Source of the DNA: Tieghemiomyces parasiticus
Taxonomy: Eukaryota; Kickxellomycota; Dimargaritomycetes; Dimargaritales; Dimargaritaceae
Assembly (NCBI GenBank): GCA_027575765.1
Contig: JANBPT010001258.1
Coordinates: 1 to 11,655 of the forward strand
DNA length: 11,655 nt
Direction: 5' to 3'
Shown: in pieces, positions 9,357 through 11,655 of the stretch
Layout of the letters: every line of letters begins with the position of its first letter
How positions within the stretch are numbered: the stretch's first letter is position 1
Notes under the pieces: model-generated
Database searches by the model: none
Seen by the model: only the letters and a program-made list of their open reading frames with translations
What the model was told of the DNA's origin: nothing
Position numbers and translations under genes: made by a program

Positions 9357-11655
9357 ATGTCGGTAAACAGCCCCCCGGCGGTCTACCAGGACGTGTTTAG
9401 CACCTTGTCCCACCAAGGGTTCAAGAACATCACGCGGCGGTTATCCAAGCTGCCCAAGGTAAGCAGTAGGGATTCTATTGCCCATTACTGGCCATGTATC
9501 GCATGGAGAGTACTAGACGGACAAAGCCCCATTGGACTGACACCGCCAAATGCGGGCTGCACATTGACACCTTTCCTTTTTCTACAGTCCCACCGCAATA
9601 TGGCCTCTATCATCGAGGCCTTCTCCATGGAAGAGAACGATTACCTGAACCTACACTTTCTCAAATTCAAGTCGGATAGCGGCAAACCATCAGGCCGGGT
9701 AAGTCGTTGTACACGCCCACAGGCTTAGGCCTACCACAGCACTATCTAGAGCTAGGTTATAGTTCCCAATCTGTGGTGTGTTCATGAGTGAGGGGTTTGT
9801 AGATTTCACAATCTTGTAACTGACGTACCTATCAGTATGGCACCGTATCCTCGAACTTTGTAACCCCCTACCCAGGCTCTAGTAGAAGAAACCAACTCAC
9901 TGCGAGCGCGGGCCCTTTCCGAACTGGCCCCGCTCCGACACTTGACCTCGGATCATCCGCCGCGCGATGCAATCAGCGTTGATTCTGCGCCACTACTGTG
10001 CGAAATCCTCACGTTTATCGTCGAAATTGCCAATATCCGCGTTATCGCCATCTCTATTCTCATCGAGCTGTGTGTCAAGCACAACAATTCCTATATCGAA
10101 GCTAGCGTTGAGACCCTCGAGCGGTCCATCGACAAGATCGAGCCTTTCTGCAAGAACCCCGTGTTGGGCAAGTACGCCGAGGTGATCCTGTAAGTACCCG
10201 TATGTTTGAGTTTTCACTTCGGCCGGAGGTGTCCAACCACCATCATGGGGCATAACCTTACCAGCACCGTTTAGTCTCAATCTTTAGTCGCTCACACCAG
10301 ACCGATTTTATATATGTCTCTGCATCTTTATCTCTTCCTCCCTCTCCCTCTGTCCCCACTCTTCAATCTCCAAACTTACCCGACTCATCAGGTGTGAGCA
10401 ACGGTTGCTGTTCCATTTGTTGCAGCTGAATGAGCGGATCCGGCGCTACGACTACTTCAGCAGCGCTTTCTTCATGTACCAGTGCAAGTCTGACATAAAC
10501 CACTGGCGCAAACTCACCCAGCCCCAACCCACGGATGTAAGTCATGTAGAACGGCCACCCATGCCCAAGTTGAGCCTTCATCCATGGCCAACCGGCCGTT
10601 CAGCCGGATGCTAACCTGTTTCAATGCCTGTCGCTTCGTCTATCGCCGCCATGTGCCATTAGAACGCCAAGCCTGAAGAAACCGCCGAAACGTCCACTTG
10701 GACCACGCTCTGGAACTCCCTCTCAGAGGTAAGAGGCACGCCTAGACATTTACAGTAGAGGCCATTATTTTTATACCTAATCAAGATCGCAACACGCTGA
10801 GTTCCCCCGCTCATCCCTTAAAAGTTATCTCACCTCCTCTCCCACCCTACTTCTCCAAACTAGTCCATCTACCCGGGTCGTACCAACTACTCTTCCCCGC
10901 CGCTGCTGCAGTGGGCAGCCTTCTTCTTCAAGGCGTTATGTACGAAGCTTACCATTTATTTCGAAAAGCAGATCCGCGACCGGGAGGCCCAGCTCCCACA
11001 GGGGAAACTCAAGCAGTATTGGAACCAGCTGAACACGGAGTTCCTGAACAAGTAAGGAGTGGTCTACCTGAAGTCTCCACCTCTGCCCACCGGCCAGATC
11101 CGGCGACAATACCCTTTTTAAGATGGACGGCTAACCTCTCGCTCTGTACGCATTGCTCCTCCGACCCCACTACCACCCTCCTTCGCCAGCATCCATCACT
11201 TCGTCAAGCGGCCTTTCGTACGCAATATTGCCATCTACCATTATAACAACAACCACGACCCGGACGATATCCATAACTTTGGTTTCCAGATCAAGCACGG
11301 CGGAGAGGACGCACCCAAGACAGATACCCTCACCACCATCTACTGCCTACCATCGGTAAGTCTAAAACCTAAGTTTAAAGTCAGACTAATTCCGCCTTTG
11401 CCAGGCGGCCAACCTAGACCATTTTCTTCCAACTAGAGCCCAAACTTACCGCGTATGGTTTTTATGCCATCTTTTTTTTGCATTGCTTTTGACATCCCCA
11501 ACCGCGCCCACTTTATTTTTTTTTTTACAGAACAGCAAGTATTCCAGTTCGGGGTTCATTATAGAATCCCTCAAATTTATCCACATCCAGCTGGACACCC
11601 TGGAAGTGGAACCCAAGTCGCTCTATGACGTGGCCAACGACCAGTCGTACTGGTT
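9357..11655 (+). CDS. KICS2: KICS2/C12orf66-like KICSTOR subunit homologue (3' partial, spliced)
   Basis: Eight exons are visible: 9357-9458, 9588-9698, 9876-10189, 10392-10536, 10663-10728, 10864-11051, 11190-11355 and 11531 to the edge. They encode 405 residues; human KICS2 is about 445, so only the C-terminus is missing. Every junction keeps frame. Matches to human KICS2 recalled from memory run the whole length: VFSTLSHQGF (14-23) with its FFSHLGIF; LLCEILTFIVE with LSEQLCFFVQ; NPVLGKY followed by HLLQLNE (165-190) with HPILSP and HLLKAQ; LLQW...KLTIYFEKQI (260-284) with [35 protein letters not shown] with FFGKISSFIRK; LYDVANDQSYW (395-405) with FYDDKVQSTYF. In vertebrates KICS2, with KPTN, ITFG2 and SZT2, holds GATOR1 at lysosomes to restrain mTORC1 when amino acids are scarce. 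The protein is mostly helical with no signal or membrane segment. Gene model is secure; family assignment is strong but needs a profile search; function is inferred. Confidence 0.82.
9459..9587 (+). other. Intron 1 of the KICS2-like gene, readable in frame
   Basis: GTAAGC donor, CTGAC branch candidate at 9537-9541 and TTTTTCTACAG acceptor. The length is 129 nt, a multiple of three, with no in-frame stop, so unspliced mRNA would encode 43 extra residues. The insert has no counterpart in human KICS2 and interrupts a region that otherwise aligns, so splicing is the preferred model. Confidence 0.75.
9699..11530 (+). other. Introns 2-7 of the KICS2-like gene (span includes exons)
   Basis: Introns are 9699-9875, 10190-10391, 10537-10662, 10729-10863, 11052-11189 and 11356-11530. 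All six begin GTAAG (GTAAGT, GTAAGT, GTAAGT, GTAAGA, GTAAGG, GTAAGT) and end AG. Each contains a stop in the reading frame or shifts it, unlike intron 1. Likely branch sites are CTGAC at 9820-9824 (intron 2) and CTAAC at 10611-10615 (intron 4) and 11131-11135 (intron 6). Intron 7 has a long T-run before its acceptor (11515-11526). Phases are 0, except introns 3 and 6, which split codons after the second base. Confidence 0.85.

Noticed and set aside
9833..9835. Alternative acceptor CAG for intron 2
   Set aside because: Using it shifts the frame and destroys the downstream match to KICS2; the acceptor ending at 9875 preserves both.

Overview
This is a eukaryotic nuclear window, most likely from a GC-rich, early-diverging (non-yeast) fungus. 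The evidence is a fungal-style mitochondrial acetylornithine aminotransferase with a long presequence, an ER-type ubiquitin-conjugating enzyme, spliceosomal introns of 126-202 nt with uniform GTAAG donors, pyrimidine-rich promoter/leader DNA, and no operon or Shine-Dalgarno structure. The taxonomic placement is inference. No mobile element, tRNA, rRNA or CRISPR was recognised.

Layout from left to right: (1) 108-1622 (+), an intact, intronless ARG8-type acetylornithine aminotransferase, preceded by a short (TA)n run and followed by a poly(A)-signal candidate. (2) About 1834-6310, a long stretch without a recognisable gene. It holds a roughly 800-bp polypyrimidine-rich segment (about 2161-2955) ending at a consensus-like splice donor, and one weak small-gene candidate at 3622-3897 (+). 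(3) 6551-7480 (-), an intronless, tail-anchored UBE2J1-type (Ubc6-like) ubiquitin-conjugating enzyme of ER-associated degradation. (4) 7481-9356, a 1.9-kb divergent intergenic region. (5) 9357 to the window edge (+), an eight-exon (visible part) gene for a homologue of KICS2 (C12orf66), a subunit of the KICSTOR complex that in vertebrates tethers GATOR1 to lysosomes for amino-acid control of mTORC1. It is cut at its 3' end by the window.

The three confident genes do not form an obvious pathway: one is arginine biosynthesis in mitochondria, one ER protein quality control and one probable nutrient signalling. The most notable item is the KICS2-like gene, because KICSTOR is generally described from vertebrates and is missing from budding yeast. 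Its exons were joined by eye, and every junction keeps the reading frame. The alignment to human KICS2 is from memory and should be confirmed by a profile search.
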